Assembly: GCF_001623565.1 (NCBI RefSeq)
Contig: NZ_CP015196.1
Location: 2,005,501 to 2,069,500, forward strand
Origin: Streptococcus marmotae
GTDB taxonomy: Bacteria > Bacillota > Bacilli > Lactobacillales > Streptococcaceae
DNA length: 64,000 nt
Direction: 5' to 3'
Shown here: one piece after another, positions 24,874 to 34,724 of the stretch
How the letters are laid out: every line of letters starts with the position of its first letter
Position numbering within the stretch: the stretch's first letter is position 1
The notes under the pieces: model-generated
The model's input: only the letters and a program-made list of their open reading frames with translations
Database searches by the model: none
Told to the model about the DNA's origin: nothing
Program-made: the position numbers and the translations under genes

Positions 24874-26025
24874 TTAAAACAATTCTTTATAAAACGCGAT
24901 GGTTTCTTCAAGCGTTGGCATAAAAGGATTGCCTGGTGCGCAAGCATCAATTAAGGCATTTTTAGAAAGGTATTCAAAGTCAAATTCGTCTTCTTTGATA
25001 TCTAATTCTGTTAGCTTTTTCGGAATGCCGACTGTTTCAGATAGTTTTTCAATTTCTGAAATAGCATAATCAGCACACTCTTGGTCTGTCTTTCCTTCAG
25101 TATGAAGTCCAAAGGCTTTTGCGACATCACGAAATGCTGCTGGTACTCGTTTGGCATTCTCTCGCTCAACGACAGGCAAGAGCATGGCACAACAAACTCC
25201 ATGTGGAAGGTTGTAAACAGCTCCTAATTGGTGCGCCATTGAATGGACATAACCTAGCCCAGCATTGTTAAAGGCCATTCCTCCAAGGAAAATTGCATGT
25301 ACCATTGACTCACGTGCTTCAATGTCGTGACCATTTTCAACAGCACGAGGAAGATATTCTTTGATTAACTCAATTGCTCCAATAGAGAGTTTCTTGGTTA
25401 CTCCATAAGCTCCCGGTGTGACCAGCGCTTCAACTGCGTGAGTCAGTGCATCCATTCCTGTTGCTGCTGTTAGTGCTGCTGGTTTTGATAACATCAGCTC
25501 TGGATCATTGACTGAAATGAGAGCCAAGCTATTTTTATCCACCATAACCATTTTGACCTTGCGCTCTTCATCGGTAATGACATAGTTAATCGTGATTTCA
25601 GCCGAAGTTCCAGCCGTCGTATTAACAGCAACTACAGGTAAACCTTTCTTTTCAGACTTATGAAGCCCTTCGTAATCTTGTGGTTTCCCGCCATTGGTCG
25701 CCATAATCGAAATACAGCTTGCAGCATCTTGAGGCGAACCTCCACCGACTGAAATAATGAAATCACAACCATTTTCTTTCAAGGCTTGAAGACCGTCTTC
25801 AACATTCTTACAAGTTGGGTTAGGTGCAACATCACTGAAAATCACATATTCGATAGCTGCCTCGTCTAGCGGTTTTGTTACCTTTTCTAAAATATCACTG
25901 GAGCGGATAAAATTATCTGTCACCAAGAGTGCTTTTTGGTAGCCAAGTTCTTTGACATAACTACCAACTTCTTGAACACAGCCTCGACCAATTAAATTGA
26001 CTGCTGGTACGTACAATGTTGCCAT
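24874..26025 (-). CDS. fucO: Lactaldehyde reductase / iron-dependent 1,2-propanediol oxidoreductase
   Basis: This 383-residue group III Fe-dependent alcohol dehydrogenase has the NAD motif SVGGGSPQDAAS and metal ligands in GMDALTHAVEALVT and GYVHSMAHQLGAVYNLPHG. As the last gene of the rhamnose operon it should reduce the L-lactaldehyde released by RhaD to 1,2-propanediol. It is only distantly similar to the alcohol dehydrogenase at 13656. No propanediol dehydratase is visible in the window, so propanediol is presumably excreted. Confidence 0.88.
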   Translation of the reverse strand: MATLYVPAVNLIGRGCVQEVGSYVKELGYQKALLVTDNFIRSSDILEKVTKPLDEAAIEYVIFSDVAPNPTCKNVEDGLQALKENGCDFIISVGGGSPQDAASCISIMATNGGKPQDYEGLHKSEKKGLPVVAVNTTAGTSAEITINYVITDEERKVKMVMVDKNSLALISVNDPELMLSKPAALTAATGMDALTHAVEALVTPGAYGVTKKLSIGAIELIKEYLPRAVENGHDIEARESMVHAIFLGGMAFNNAGLGYVHSMAHQLGAVYNLPHGVCCAMLLPVVERENAKRVPAAFRDVAKAFGLHTEGKTDQECADYAISEIEKLSETVGIPKKLTELDIKEDEFDFEYLSKNALIDACAPGNPFMPTLEETIAFYKELF

Positions 26026-26128
26026 AATATTTCTCCTTTTACACCTCTATTTTCAACTACATTTAGTAAAACAATTCACACGATATTCTTTCTATTGTTA
26101 GATTTTGTTTAACAACCTGTATCACTGG

Positions 26129-26944
26129 CTAATCTAAAAATCCTTCATGTGGTGTTACGCCAAATGCTTGAGCCAACTCTTTTAATTGTTGGTCTGTAAT
26201 TTCTTGTCTTACTACACCACCCTGAGCACCTACCTGGCTGTAAATCATAGCCGCTTTTTCAATCACTTCGACTAAGCCGTACGTTTCATCAAGGGATACA
26301 CCTGAAGCAAACAGTCCATGATGTGGCCAGATAACTGCTTGAAATTCACTCATCTTCTCAGCTGTTGCCTGACCAATTTCACGGGTTCCTGGTGTCATAT
26401 AAGGAATAACACCGATACCTTCTGGGAAAACGACTAGAGATTCAGCCTGCATTTTCCAGAGCAAGCGTGATAAATGTCGCTCCTCTAGCACCTGCGTAAA
26501 GGTAAGGGCAATGAGATTAGTTGGGTGGCAATGAAAGACAACACGCTGTTCTGGGTTGACTGTTAAGCGTTCCATGTGGCTCATCAAGTGGCTTGGAAAT
26601 TCAGATGTCGGCTTTCCTCCGTCTGCAAATCCCCACAGCAAATGCGCCTGCTGTCCATCCTCTGAAATTTGTACCAATCCCAAGTCTAATTCCGGTTGAT
26701 GGATAATATTTCTAAAATAACGACCAGTCCCTGTTACGAGGTAATAAAAGCCAGCTAAGTTAGAAGCATCAAAACCGAGTTCAAAGCTACGGATGACTTC
26801 TTTATTATCTTCATAACCTGCCACTTCTTCTGGCAAGACACGAACAGAAACATTCCCACCATTGCGCTCATCCCAGTAGCGTTCGTAGGATTCACGGGTT
26901 ACTTCACACATTTTTTTGACAATTGCTGAATCGACAAATTTCAT
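26129..26944 (-). CDS. rhaD: Rhamnulose-1-phosphate aldolase
   Basis: This 271-residue class II (zinc) aldolase splits L-rhamnulose 1-phosphate to dihydroxyacetone phosphate and L-lactaldehyde. Recognisable features are RNGGNVSVRV near residue 28, the zinc-ligand histidines in FHCHPTNLIAL and WPHHGLFASG, and the C-terminal region of the family. It lies 17 bp downstream of rhaA. The ~100-bp gap to fucO shows no terminator, so the two are probably co-transcribed. Confidence 0.94.
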   Translation of the reverse strand: MKFVDSAIVKKMCEVTRESYERYWDERNGGNVSVRVLPEEVAGYEDNKEVIRSFELGFDASNLAGFYYLVTGTGRYFRNIIHQPELDLGLVQISEDGQQAHLLWGFADGGKPTSEFPSHLMSHMERLTVNPEQRVVFHCHPTNLIALTFTQVLEERHLSRLLWKMQAESLVVFPEGIGVIPYMTPGTREIGQATAEKMSEFQAVIWPHHGLFASGVSLDETYGLVEVIEKAAMIYSQVGAQGGVVRQEITDQQLKELAQAFGVTPHEGFLD

Positions 26945-26961
26945 CTTTTTCCTCTTTCTAA

Positions 26962-28215
26962 TTATCGTTTATTGAGTATGTCTTCTTCGTATTCCTTTAC
27001 TTTTTTTAGCCAATCAAGACCAATAGGAACCCCGTTTTTCTCGCAGAAATAATTCCAGACATCTGCATAAGGGAAATCTTTTAATTCTTCTGTATAAGCC
27101 AAACGGGAAGTGAAATCAAATTCATTTTCCATATTCTTTAAATCTTGCGTTGGTTCAAGCAGCGCTTTTAAGAGTGCTTTTTGGGTATTTCGAGTTCCCA
27201 CAACCCAAGCTGCAATCCGATTGATGGTCGCATCAAAGAAATCTAAACCAATGACTGCCTTATCAAGAAGGTCATTACGCACCAATTCTTTTGCGATATC
27301 TTGCAATTCATCATCCATAATCACAACATGGTCAGAATCCCAGCGAACTGGACGAGAAACATGGAGCATAATCCCCTTTCCAAATAAAGCTAAAGCAGAT
27401 AATTTGTTGGAAATCACTTCTGTCGGATGAAAATGTCCTGCATCAAGAAGAATCATTTTACCGCGAGTCAAGCCATAACCCATATAAAATTCGTGAGAAC
27501 CTACAGTATAAGCCTCTGCACCTAAACCAAACAATTTGCTTTCAACTGCATCTTGTGTATAGCGTTCATCCAACTCTTCGCTAAAAATCTCATCGAGAGA
27601 GTCCATCAAACGTTTCCGAGGGGCAAGGCGATCGACAGGATTGTCCTTGAAGCCATCTGGCACCCAAAAGTTATTGTAACAAGTTTGTCCTAGTTCACGT
27701 CCCATGTATTCTGCAATTTTTCGACTGCGTTTTCCATGTTCAATCCAGAAATGACGAACGTCCCTATCAGGGTGTGAAAGAGTCAATCCCTCTTTCATCA
27801 TAGGGTGTGAGAAGAATGTCGGATTAAAGTCAAGACCTAGACCTTGTTCCTTTGCCCAATTAACCCATTTTTCAAAGTGACGTGGTTCTAATTCATTTAA
27901 ATCAACTTGTTCATCTGTATCTAAATAGATTGCATGTAAATTCAACTTGTGCTTACCTGGGATAAGCGAATAGGCTTTTTCTAAATCCTGACGGAGCTGA
28001 TCAGGTGTGCGGGCCGCTCCAGGATAATTTCCTGTTGACATAATTCCCCCCGTCAATTCACCATCAGGCGATAAGAAGCCTTTCACATCATCTCCCTGCC
28101 AGCAATGCATGGAAATCTTAACTTGTTGTAATCGTTCAAGTGCAGCATCTGTATCTACTCCGATAGCTGCATAGCGTTCTTTTGCTATTTGATAACGTTC
28201 TGCGACTGTTGTCAT
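26962..28215 (-). CDS. rhaA: L-rhamnose isomerase
   Basis: This 417-residue enzyme interconverts L-rhamnose and L-rhamnulose. The family signatures [14 protein letters not shown] (about residue 34), [37 protein letters not shown] and [16 protein letters not shown] are all present, including the metal-binding Glu/Asp/His set. The length matches the family. It lies 15 bp downstream of rhaB with a clear AGGAGA. Confidence 0.96.
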   Translation of the reverse strand: MTTVAERYQIAKERYAAIGVDTDAALERLQQVKISMHCWQGDDVKGFLSPDGELTGGIMSTGNYPGAARTPDQLRQDLEKAYSLIPGKHKLNLHAIYLDTDEQVDLNELEPRHFEKWVNWAKEQGLGLDFNPTFFSHPMMKEGLTLSHPDRDVRHFWIEHGKRSRKIAEYMGRELGQTCYNNFWVPDGFKDNPVDRLAPRKRLMDSLDEIFSEELDERYTQDAVESKLFGLGAEAYTVGSHEFYMGYGLTRGKMILLDAGHFHPTEVISNKLSALALFGKGIMLHVSRPVRWDSDHVVIMDDELQDIAKELVRNDLLDKAVIGLDFFDATINRIAAWVVGTRNTQKALLKALLEPTQDLKNMENEFDFTSRLAYTEELKDFPYADVWNYFCEKNGVPIGLDWLKKVKEYEEDILNKR

Positions 28216-28230
28216 TTCTGTTCTCCTTTT

Positions 28231-29628
28231 TTATTGTTGTGGTTGAAATAGTTGAAAAGTCATACTCTCCTCTAACCAAGTACGAGCCTCGGCTAAATTT
28301 GCAAATTCACCTTGACTAATCATCTGTACCAAGAGATTGCCAATTGCTGTTGCTTCACTCGGACCCGCAATCACAGTTCTCTGAATACAATTCGCAGTTA
28401 ACTGATTAAGCAACTGCACATTTGATCCTCCTCCGACAATATGGAGACAGTCAAAGTGCTTGCCAGTTAGCTCTTCTAATCTCTTAAATTCCTTAGCATA
28501 TAAAGTAGCGAGATTGGAGTAGACACACATCACCAATTCTCCCAACGTTTCTGGAACTTGCTCACCGTGTTCATGGCAATAGGCTTGAATTTCTTGAACC
28601 ATACTGTGTGGATTGGTAAAACGGGGGTCGTTCAAGTCGACAGTTTGCAAAAATGGTTTGACGTGACTTGCAGCTTCTGCCATTTCTTGGAACGAGTAAG
28701 CTCCCTCATATTCTCTTGCTATTTCTTGAATGCACCACATGCCAGTGATGTTTTTTAGGAAACGGTAGGTCTGATAAGCTCCCCATTCATTGGTGTAATT
28801 AGCCTGATAAGCTTCTTTCGTGACAATTGCTTCCTCATTTTCTGTCCCAATCAAGGACCAGGTTCCACTAGAGATATAGGCCCATTGTTCTGTAATAGCC
28901 GGTACACCGACCACCGCAGACGCTGTATCATGGGTTGCTACTGCAATTACATCCACATCTGGCAACTCATATCGAGCATGATGTTCTGGCAAGATAGTTC
29001 CAATTACTGTTCCACTTTCTACCAAATCTGGAAATTTTGAGACTGGAAGACCTAGAATTTCTAGTAATTCCTCATCATACTTTCTATTTTCGCTATTCAA
29101 CAATTGAGTTGTTGAGACATTACTCACTTCACCCAGCATTTTTCCAGTCAAACAATAGGCGATATAGTCAGGGATGAGCAGGATTTTATCCACTTGCTCT
29201 AGTAATTCTTGGCTTTCAACCGCCAACTGATATAAGGTATTAAAGGCCAAAAACTGAATACCCGTTTTTTGATAAATGACGTCTCTAGGAATCTTTTGGA
29301 AAACTGTTTCCATAGCGCCGTTTGTTCGATGATCACGGTAAGCAATTGGCTGAGCCAGTAAATTACCCTGCTTATCAACTAAACAATAATCAACTGCCCA
29401 GGTATCAATACCTAACGTTGCTTTTTCGATTCCTTTTTGTTTGATTTTCTCCAATCCAACAAAAATATGCTCGACCAATTGTGTCACATTCCAACGGTCA
29501 TACCCATCTTCTTTACGAAAATGATTGGGAAAACGATGAATCTCTTCTAATTCTAATTGATGCGTTTTTCTTGCAAGGATGACACGTCCACTTGAAGCGC
29601 CAATGTCAACAGCAATATGATAGGTCAT
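28231..29628 (-). CDS. rhaB: Rhamnulokinase
   Basis: This protein (about 465 residues) is a FGGY-family kinase that phosphorylates L-rhamnulose at O1. It opens with the actin-fold phosphate loop AVDIGASSGRVILA and contains LGIDTWAVDYCLVD, AVATHDTASAVVGVP and HIVGGGSNVQLLNQ. It is the first gene of the operon. An in-frame GTG at 29634 overlaps the Shine-Dalgarno AGGTG, so the ATG at 29628 with 5-bp spacing is chosen. Confidence 0.95.
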   Translation of the reverse strand: MTYHIAVDIGASSGRVILARKTHQLELEEIHRFPNHFRKEDGYDRWNVTQLVEHIFVGLEKIKQKGIEKATLGIDTWAVDYCLVDKQGNLLAQPIAYRDHRTNGAMETVFQKIPRDVIYQKTGIQFLAFNTLYQLAVESQELLEQVDKILLIPDYIAYCLTGKMLGEVSNVSTTQLLNSENRKYDEELLEILGLPVSKFPDLVESGTVIGTILPEHHARYELPDVDVIAVATHDTASAVVGVPAITEQWAYISSGTWSLIGTENEEAIVTKEAYQANYTNEWGAYQTYRFLKNITGMWCIQEIAREYEGAYSFQEMAEAASHVKPFLQTVDLNDPRFTNPHSMVQEIQAYCHEHGEQVPETLGELVMCVYSNLATLYAKEFKRLEELTGKHFDCLHIVGGGSNVQLLNQLTANCIQRTVIAGPSEATAIGNLLVQMISQGEFANLAEARTWLEESMTFQLFQPQQ

Positions 29629-29643
29629 CTTCACACCTGCTTT

Positions 29644-29691
29644 CTAAAACGTTTACAATACTATTAAACAATAATCTTTTTTATGATACAA
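29644..29691 (-). promoter_or_regulatory. rhaB promoter with cre-like site
   Basis: On minus, TTGTAT (29686-29691) and TTTAAT (29663-29668) are separated by 17 bp. Just downstream lies TGTAAACGTTTTAG (29644-29657), a near-consensus cre with mismatches only at the last two positions. On plus, TACAAT (29687-29692) could serve the divergent AraC gene, so the two promoters overlap. Confidence 0.6.
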
Positions 29692-29741
29692 TATCAATAG
29701 ATAAGATAAAGTGTATCAAATTTACAGGCAGGAGAAACTAG

Positions 29742-30704
29742 ATGACTTCCCTAGATGAATTGTTATTTCAAGAAACCAAGCACGAAGCAAAGCAAAAAGA
29801 AACAGGTTTTATTGCAGATTATTTAGATACCGAACTATTAAAGCCAAACAGTACACCTAGACTATCACAGCATTTTTTCTTCCAAAATAAAGATGTTTTC
29901 ATGAGTAAACATAGCCGCTATGCTCCTTATCCAGAGCATACACACCAATTTCTCGAGTTAAATTATGTTTACAAAGGGACTTGTCGACAGGTGATTAACG
30001 GGACAGAACAGCAATTACGGGAAGGAGACCTACTACTAATGGATGTCAACAGCCGCCATTCAATCGAAAGTTTAGGAGAAAAAGATATCCTTATCAATCT
30101 TCTCTTTCGCAATCAAGATATTTCCTTGGAATGGTTAGGACAGTTGCAGGGGGAACAAAGTCTGCTCTATCAATTTCTCTTGTCAGATGCTTCCGCTAAT
30201 TACCAACGGGATAATTTCCTTATCATCTCGACAAGTAATCAACCACAACTACAAGCCACTCTTCATAATATGATGACAGAGTATTTCCTACCCCAATCTT
30301 TTTCCCAACAAATTATCAGTCAGTATCTACCAATTCTATTTTACGAACTGGCGCGCTGTCTCCCTCGTATCACAGAAAAGGAGCTCCAACTAGAAGAAAC
30401 TCCTTATCTGAAGGTACTAAAAATTATTGACAAGGAATTTGCGACTATCTCGCTACATGAACTTGCTGAGCGTTTAAATTTTAACAAAAACTATCTCAGT
30501 AACCTTATCAAAGCTGAAAGTGGTTTCCCACTCACGCAACTCATAAACCAACGAAAACTAATGAAAGCACGTCTCCTTCTCCAATCTACTCATCTCCCCA
30601 TTCATGAAATTGCTCTTGAAGTTGGTTTTAGTAACAAAACATATTTTTACAAAAAATACAAAGAAACCTTCGGTCATGGACCAAAGGAGGAAAGAGAGAA
30701 ATAG
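29742..30704 (+). CDS. AraC-family regulator of rhamnose catabolism
   Basis: This 320-residue protein has an N-terminal cupin sensor domain (about 55-150; HSRYAPYPEHTHQFLELNYV, then REGDLLLMDVNSRHSIES) and a C-terminal double helix-turn-helix (about 215-318). The latter shows ISLHELAERLNFNKNYLSNL and IHEIALEVGFSNKTYFYKKY. It is divergent from rhaB with overlapping promoters, so it most likely activates rhaBAD-fucO in response to L-rhamnose or a derivative. The GH78/GH2/transporter cluster next to it is a second plausible target. RBS is GGAGAAA. It lacks the length and features needed to call RhaS or RhaR specifically. Confidence 0.87.
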   Translation: MTSLDELLFQETKHEAKQKETGFIADYLDTELLKPNSTPRLSQHFFFQNKDVFMSKHSRYAPYPEHTHQFLELNYVYKGTCRQVINGTEQQLREGDLLLMDVNSRHSIESLGEKDILINLLFRNQDISLEWLGQLQGEQSLLYQFLLSDASANYQRDNFLIISTSNQPQLQATLHNMMTEYFLPQSFSQQIISQYLPILFYELARCLPRITEKELQLEETPYLKVLKIIDKEFATISLHELAERLNFNKNYLSNLIKAESGFPLTQLINQRKLMKARLLLQSTHLPIHEIALEVGFSNKTYFYKKYKETFGHGPKEEREK

Positions 30705-30825
30705 GGTAATTTTATAATCATGACAACCGTCAAAAGGGGAAACACAGCACATCCAGATGATGTTTCGGACTCCAAAGGCGAATAACCTATCATCAAATAC
30801 TGGATTATTTGATAAGAAAGGGAGT

Positions 30826-30870
30826 GGGACAAACCAGGGTGAGCGTAACGTGCTCATCCTGGTTTGTCCC
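30826..30870. terminator. Long bidirectional hairpin between convergent genes
   Basis: GGGACAAACCAGGGTGAGC (30826-30844) and GCTCATCCTGGTTTGTCCC (30852-30870) form a 19-bp stem with one wobble, between the convergent AraC and transporter genes. Its outer sequences (GGGAGTGGGACAAACC and GTCCCAGCCTTT) match the ends of repeats R1 and R2, so it looks like a minimal, end-only member of the same family. Confidence 0.8.
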
Positions 30871-30875
30871 AGCCT

Positions 30876-32318
30876 TTAGCTATTTTTTAGTTTCTTTTCA
30901 ACTGTTAAAAAGGACACGAGAACAACAAGGATAGCATAGCAAATTAGTTCAGCTCCTAGGTAACAAAATACCAACATACTGCTCACCATGTCACTTTGAG
31001 CGGTGAGACTTGGGTCATAGCCTGCAGAAGATAGTAGACTATTAATAATCCCATTTCCGATACCAGACATCCCAACCATAATTGCGCCGTAAACAGACAT
31101 AGTCAAGCCGTCACTACGAAAACCATTTTTTAGTTCTAAGTAATCAAGGACATCAGATAAGAGCGCTAAGGTCACATACATGGCTGGAATAGACCCAATT
31201 CCTTTTAATACAACACCGACACAGACAATAACGAAGTTATGTACATCAATGAAACTAACTAGTCCACCCAATACAGAAATAATGAGTCCTAAGACGATAG
31301 CCTTTTGTTTTCCCAATTTATTGGCAATCGGCCAGGCTACTACCATACCCAATGCTGTCGGTAGTCCCCCAATAAAACCAAGCATCCCCATAGCACTTCC
31401 AGCAGCTGCTTCTGTCGTAACTCCTTCAAACATCCAACGACTGTAATAACTCATTGAACCATTTTTAATGAGACCACCTAGCTGGAATAATAAGAAATAA
31501 AGAATAATCAGCCACCAATATTTATTCGATAAGCATACTTTCAACTGTTGCATCAATGGAATCGATTTTTCAGATGAAGCTAGTTGGTTTTCTTCTTCCG
31601 TAACCCGCTCTCTTGTGAAATAATATTCTAATAAAATACCAACCAATGTTATAAGACAAAGAATACCAATAGCCCAACGCCAATTTTGATAGCTAGCTAA
31701 ACGATCTAAACTACCGTCATGTTCCACAAAAAGAATATTCTGCAAAAAGATAGGAACCAAGATACTTGCCCCAAGTCCGACAGCAGCTACTCCTGCCGCA
31801 TTGGACAAAGTAGCCAATAGCCCCCTACTGTTTGAATCTCTGGTTGATAAAGAGACCATGGAACTATGAGAAGTATAAAAGAAGGGGTAAGCTACTGCAT
31901 AATAAAAGTTGTAAGATAAAGCAATCCAAAGCATTTGAACAATCGGATTTCCTTCTAATGGTAGAGTAAACATCACTAGAAGAGACAGGGCCACTAAAAA
32001 GGCTGAAAGAAATAGATACGGCCTTGCTTTTCCTTGTCTTGTTCTTGTGGTGTCGATGAGTCGACCCAAGACAAGATTGCCAATGACTACCAAAATAACT
32101 GAAACAATTGGGAGAGTTGCTGAAAATATCCCAAATTTTTCACTGTCAGTCCAACCAATGACATCTGAGTAGTACCGATTTAAGTAAGAAGCCAAGATGG
32201 CATTCGAAATCAAGGCTAGAAATGGTCCTACAAAATACCCCAAGCTCTTTTCAACAAGACCTACAGTATCTTTTTTTATGCGACTATCTAATATCGCTTG
32301 ATTGAAAAATTGTTTCAT
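30876..32318 (-). CDS. GPH-family sugar:cation symporter, probable rhamnoside/rhamnose transporter
   Basis: This 480-residue protein with about twelve membrane helices belongs to the glycoside-pentoside-hexuronide family. It shows GYFVGPFLALISNAILASYL near the start and the family cytoplasmic-loop motif LGRLIDTTRTRQGKARPYLF. It is the last gene of the GH78-GH2-transporter cluster. It probably imports short rhamnose-containing glycosides or rhamnose. The substrate is inferred from neighbours only. Confidence 0.85.
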   Translation of the reverse strand: MKQFFNQAILDSRIKKDTVGLVEKSLGYFVGPFLALISNAILASYLNRYYSDVIGWTDSEKFGIFSATLPIVSVILVVIGNLVLGRLIDTTRTRQGKARPYLFLSAFLVALSLLVMFTLPLEGNPIVQMLWIALSYNFYYAVAYPFFYTSHSSMVSLSTRDSNSRGLLATLSNAAGVAAVGLGASILVPIFLQNILFVEHDGSLDRLASYQNWRWAIGILCLITLVGILLEYYFTRERVTEEENQLASSEKSIPLMQQLKVCLSNKYWWLIILYFLLFQLGGLIKNGSMSYYSRWMFEGVTTEAAAGSAMGMLGFIGGLPTALGMVVAWPIANKLGKQKAIVLGLIISVLGGLVSFIDVHNFVIVCVGVVLKGIGSIPAMYVTLALLSDVLDYLELKNGFRSDGLTMSVYGAIMVGMSGIGNGIINSLLSSAGYDPSLTAQSDMVSSMLVFCYLGAELICYAILVVLVSFLTVEKKLKNS

Positions 32319-32339
32319 CTTTTCTCCTCAAAACTTTTT

Positions 32340-34721
32340 CTATCTATTCTTAATAATTGGTAGCTCTAATTGAGCACTCAGTGCACCGTCAGTCACGGAT
32401 AGAGTTAGTTGCTCTGATTGATGTGGACGAACAATTGCCATTGCCTCGCCGTAATAGGTATCTGACTCATCTAATAGATACCCCTCACGATTATAAGGGC
32501 AAGCATGTCCAAAGCCAACTAAATCTCCTCCGAGGACTGAAATTTTTAACCGACCACGATGCATAGGTTTTAAAATTCCTGCTGGGTCTGTATAACGAAT
32601 CGGTACAAAAAGTAATTGTCCAGCTTGCGCACCAGTCTCGGGTTCAATCTGGATAAGTGTTTCATCTTCAGCCGTTACCAAATGAGTTTGCCCGATTAGC
32701 TGATTTTGTTGATTATAGGTTAATACTTTCAATTCTCCTGGCTCATATCTTGTATGAAAAATGACTTTACAATCATTTTTAAATCTTTTACGCCCGACCA
32801 AACGGCTATTAATATAAAGTTCTGCACGCGCAGCACGAGCATATACTTCAACTGTTGCTTTCATTCCTTCATAACCAGGATAGGTCCAAGAATGAAGGGC
32901 ATCCGTCATTTTCCAAGCAGAAGGACTATGTTTTCCGGTTTGATAAACAGGCCTAACCGCTAAGACAGGTTGCTTGAGCACTTCAAAAGCTACTTTGGTA
33001 TAGCTTGCTTCAGCTAAGGGACGACCAAGAATATTTAAGCGTCCACTACCCGCTGTTAGCCAGCCTTCTTTAGGAGCAGATTTAGGATAATAATCTTCAT
33101 ATTCCCATGCACCAACGCCTGTTTCTCCCATGTAATCCATACCAGCCCATACAAAATCACCAATAATTCGAGGGTGCTTTTTTGCCATCTCCCAAAATGA
33201 ATAGGCATCACTACAGAAAGTTTCTGTCCCTAAAATAAAACGATTCGGGTATTTTTTTAAATCTTTCTGATAGCGGAGAATTCCATAGTTGTAACCAGCT
33301 ATGTCCATGTTGGCAAAAGCATCTCGAGTCTTGACATCACAAGCATGCAAGGTCGCCCCACGTTTCATAAATTCTGCTCCTGTTAAACCAGCCAAGGTAT
33401 TATAAAATTCGCTGCCGACAGGTGCTTTCTTCTTGTGATTAGCTACCTCTTTTTTCGCTTTTTCATCCGAATAAATGCCTAGACCAATGGAACTGAGAAA
33501 ATTAAAGAAAATATTTACGCCACAGGTTACAGGACGGGTCGCATCAAGCTGGTGGAGGTAATCCGTCATTTCTTTTGTCAACTGAATACCACGAGGTTGT
33601 GCCGTCTCAGAAACTTCATTTCCAGTAGAATACATAATGACACTTGGGTGATTATAGTCTTTCTGAACCATATCTTTCAAGTCCTCTGGCCACCATTCTG
33701 CCATATAGTGGGCATAATCATTGTCTGTCTTATGAATATACCATACATCCAAGTACTCGTCCATGACGTACATACCAAGGCGATCACAAGCATCTAGCAA
33801 GGCTTTTGAGCATGGATTATGGGCAGAACGAATCGCATTGTAGCCATTCTTTTTTAACAGCTGTATTTTACGCTCTTCTGCTTCTGAAAATGCACAAGCT
33901 CCTAGCAAGCCATTATCATGATGGATGCAAGCGCCACGTAGAATTTCTCTCTGACCATTTATCGTTAGGCCATGCTCGGCATCCCAGTTTAATGTCCGAA
34001 TTCCGAACGGTTCTGTTACGCAGTCTTCTCCAAATCGGATTGTTACAGTATAGAGATTAGGAGCATCTGCTGACCAAAGAAGGGCCTCATTAAGCTGCAC
34101 AATTGCTTGCCCATATCCGGATTCATCAAGGAAAATCGAGCTTTCACAGATTGACTGTCCCTTATAAGCAATTGTGGCTGTTGCGACACCTGCATGATTT
34201 GCAATCAGCTCAATTTGTATTCTAGCCGGTTCAATCGATAAAGTAGTTAAACGAATCCCCTGTTCCAAGATATAGTCTTTTCCACCAATATAGAGTTGCA
34301 CTGGACGATAGATACCTGCACCAGAATACCAACGACTATTGGGTTGATCACTATTTCGTGCAATCACCTCAAGTCGATTTTTCTGACCAAGTAAGACAGA
34401 CTCCGTGATATCAACGAAGAAATTTGTATAACCATATGGTCTAAAATAGAGCTTTTTGCCGTTCAAATAGACTTCTGCATTGTGATAAACCCCTTCGAAT
34501 TCTAAGACAAGTCTCTTGTTCTCCCAGTCTTCTTGGAGTTCAAAATCTTTTTGATAGAGGTAATCGTATCCCTCAAAAAAGGCAACATTTTTACCGCCTA
34601 AAGATTCTGCGGTCCTTTGCTCAGAAAACATCGCATCGTGTGGAATCGTGATTTCTTGAAATGCTTCATCTCGATCTAGATGTTTGTATCTCCAGCCAGT
34701 TGAAAAATCTACCTTTTTCAT
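32340..34721 (-). CDS. Glycoside hydrolase family 2 enzyme (beta-galactosidase-like)
   Basis: This 793-residue GH2 enzyme has the usual order of jelly-roll sugar-binding domain (WRYKHLDRDEAFQEITIPHDAM), immunoglobulin-like domain and TIM barrel, plus C-terminal beta domains. The barrel contains GACIHHDNGLLGACAF, the acid/base Glu369 in YSTGNEVSE and the nucleophile Glu500 in ILGTETF. There is no signal peptide, so it is intracellular. Next to a GH78 enzyme it probably removes a beta-linked galactose or related sugar from imported glycosides. The exact specificity (galactosidase, glucuronidase or other) cannot be read from sequence. Confidence 0.88.
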   Translation of the reverse strand: MKKVDFSTGWRYKHLDRDEAFQEITIPHDAMFSEQRTAESLGGKNVAFFEGYDYLYQKDFELQEDWENKRLVLEFEGVYHNAEVYLNGKKLYFRPYGYTNFFVDITESVLLGQKNRLEVIARNSDQPNSRWYSGAGIYRPVQLYIGGKDYILEQGIRLTTLSIEPARIQIELIANHAGVATATIAYKGQSICESSIFLDESGYGQAIVQLNEALLWSADAPNLYTVTIRFGEDCVTEPFGIRTLNWDAEHGLTINGQREILRGACIHHDNGLLGACAFSEAEERKIQLLKKNGYNAIRSAHNPCSKALLDACDRLGMYVMDEYLDVWYIHKTDNDYAHYMAEWWPEDLKDMVQKDYNHPSVIMYSTGNEVSETAQPRGIQLTKEMTDYLHQLDATRPVTCGVNIFFNFLSSIGLGIYSDEKAKKEVANHKKKAPVGSEFYNTLAGLTGAEFMKRGATLHACDVKTRDAFANMDIAGYNYGILRYQKDLKKYPNRFILGTETFCSDAYSFWEMAKKHPRIIGDFVWAGMDYMGETGVGAWEYEDYYPKSAPKEGWLTAGSGRLNILGRPLAEASYTKVAFEVLKQPVLAVRPVYQTGKHSPSAWKMTDALHSWTYPGYEGMKATVEVYARAARAELYINSRLVGRKRFKNDCKVIFHTRYEPGELKVLTYNQQNQLIGQTHLVTAEDETLIQIEPETGAQAGQLLFVPIRYTDPAGILKPMHRGRLKISVLGGDLVGFGHACPYNREGYLLDESDTYYGEAMAIVRPHQSEQLTLSVTDGALSAQLELPIIKNR

Positions 34722-34724
34722 ACA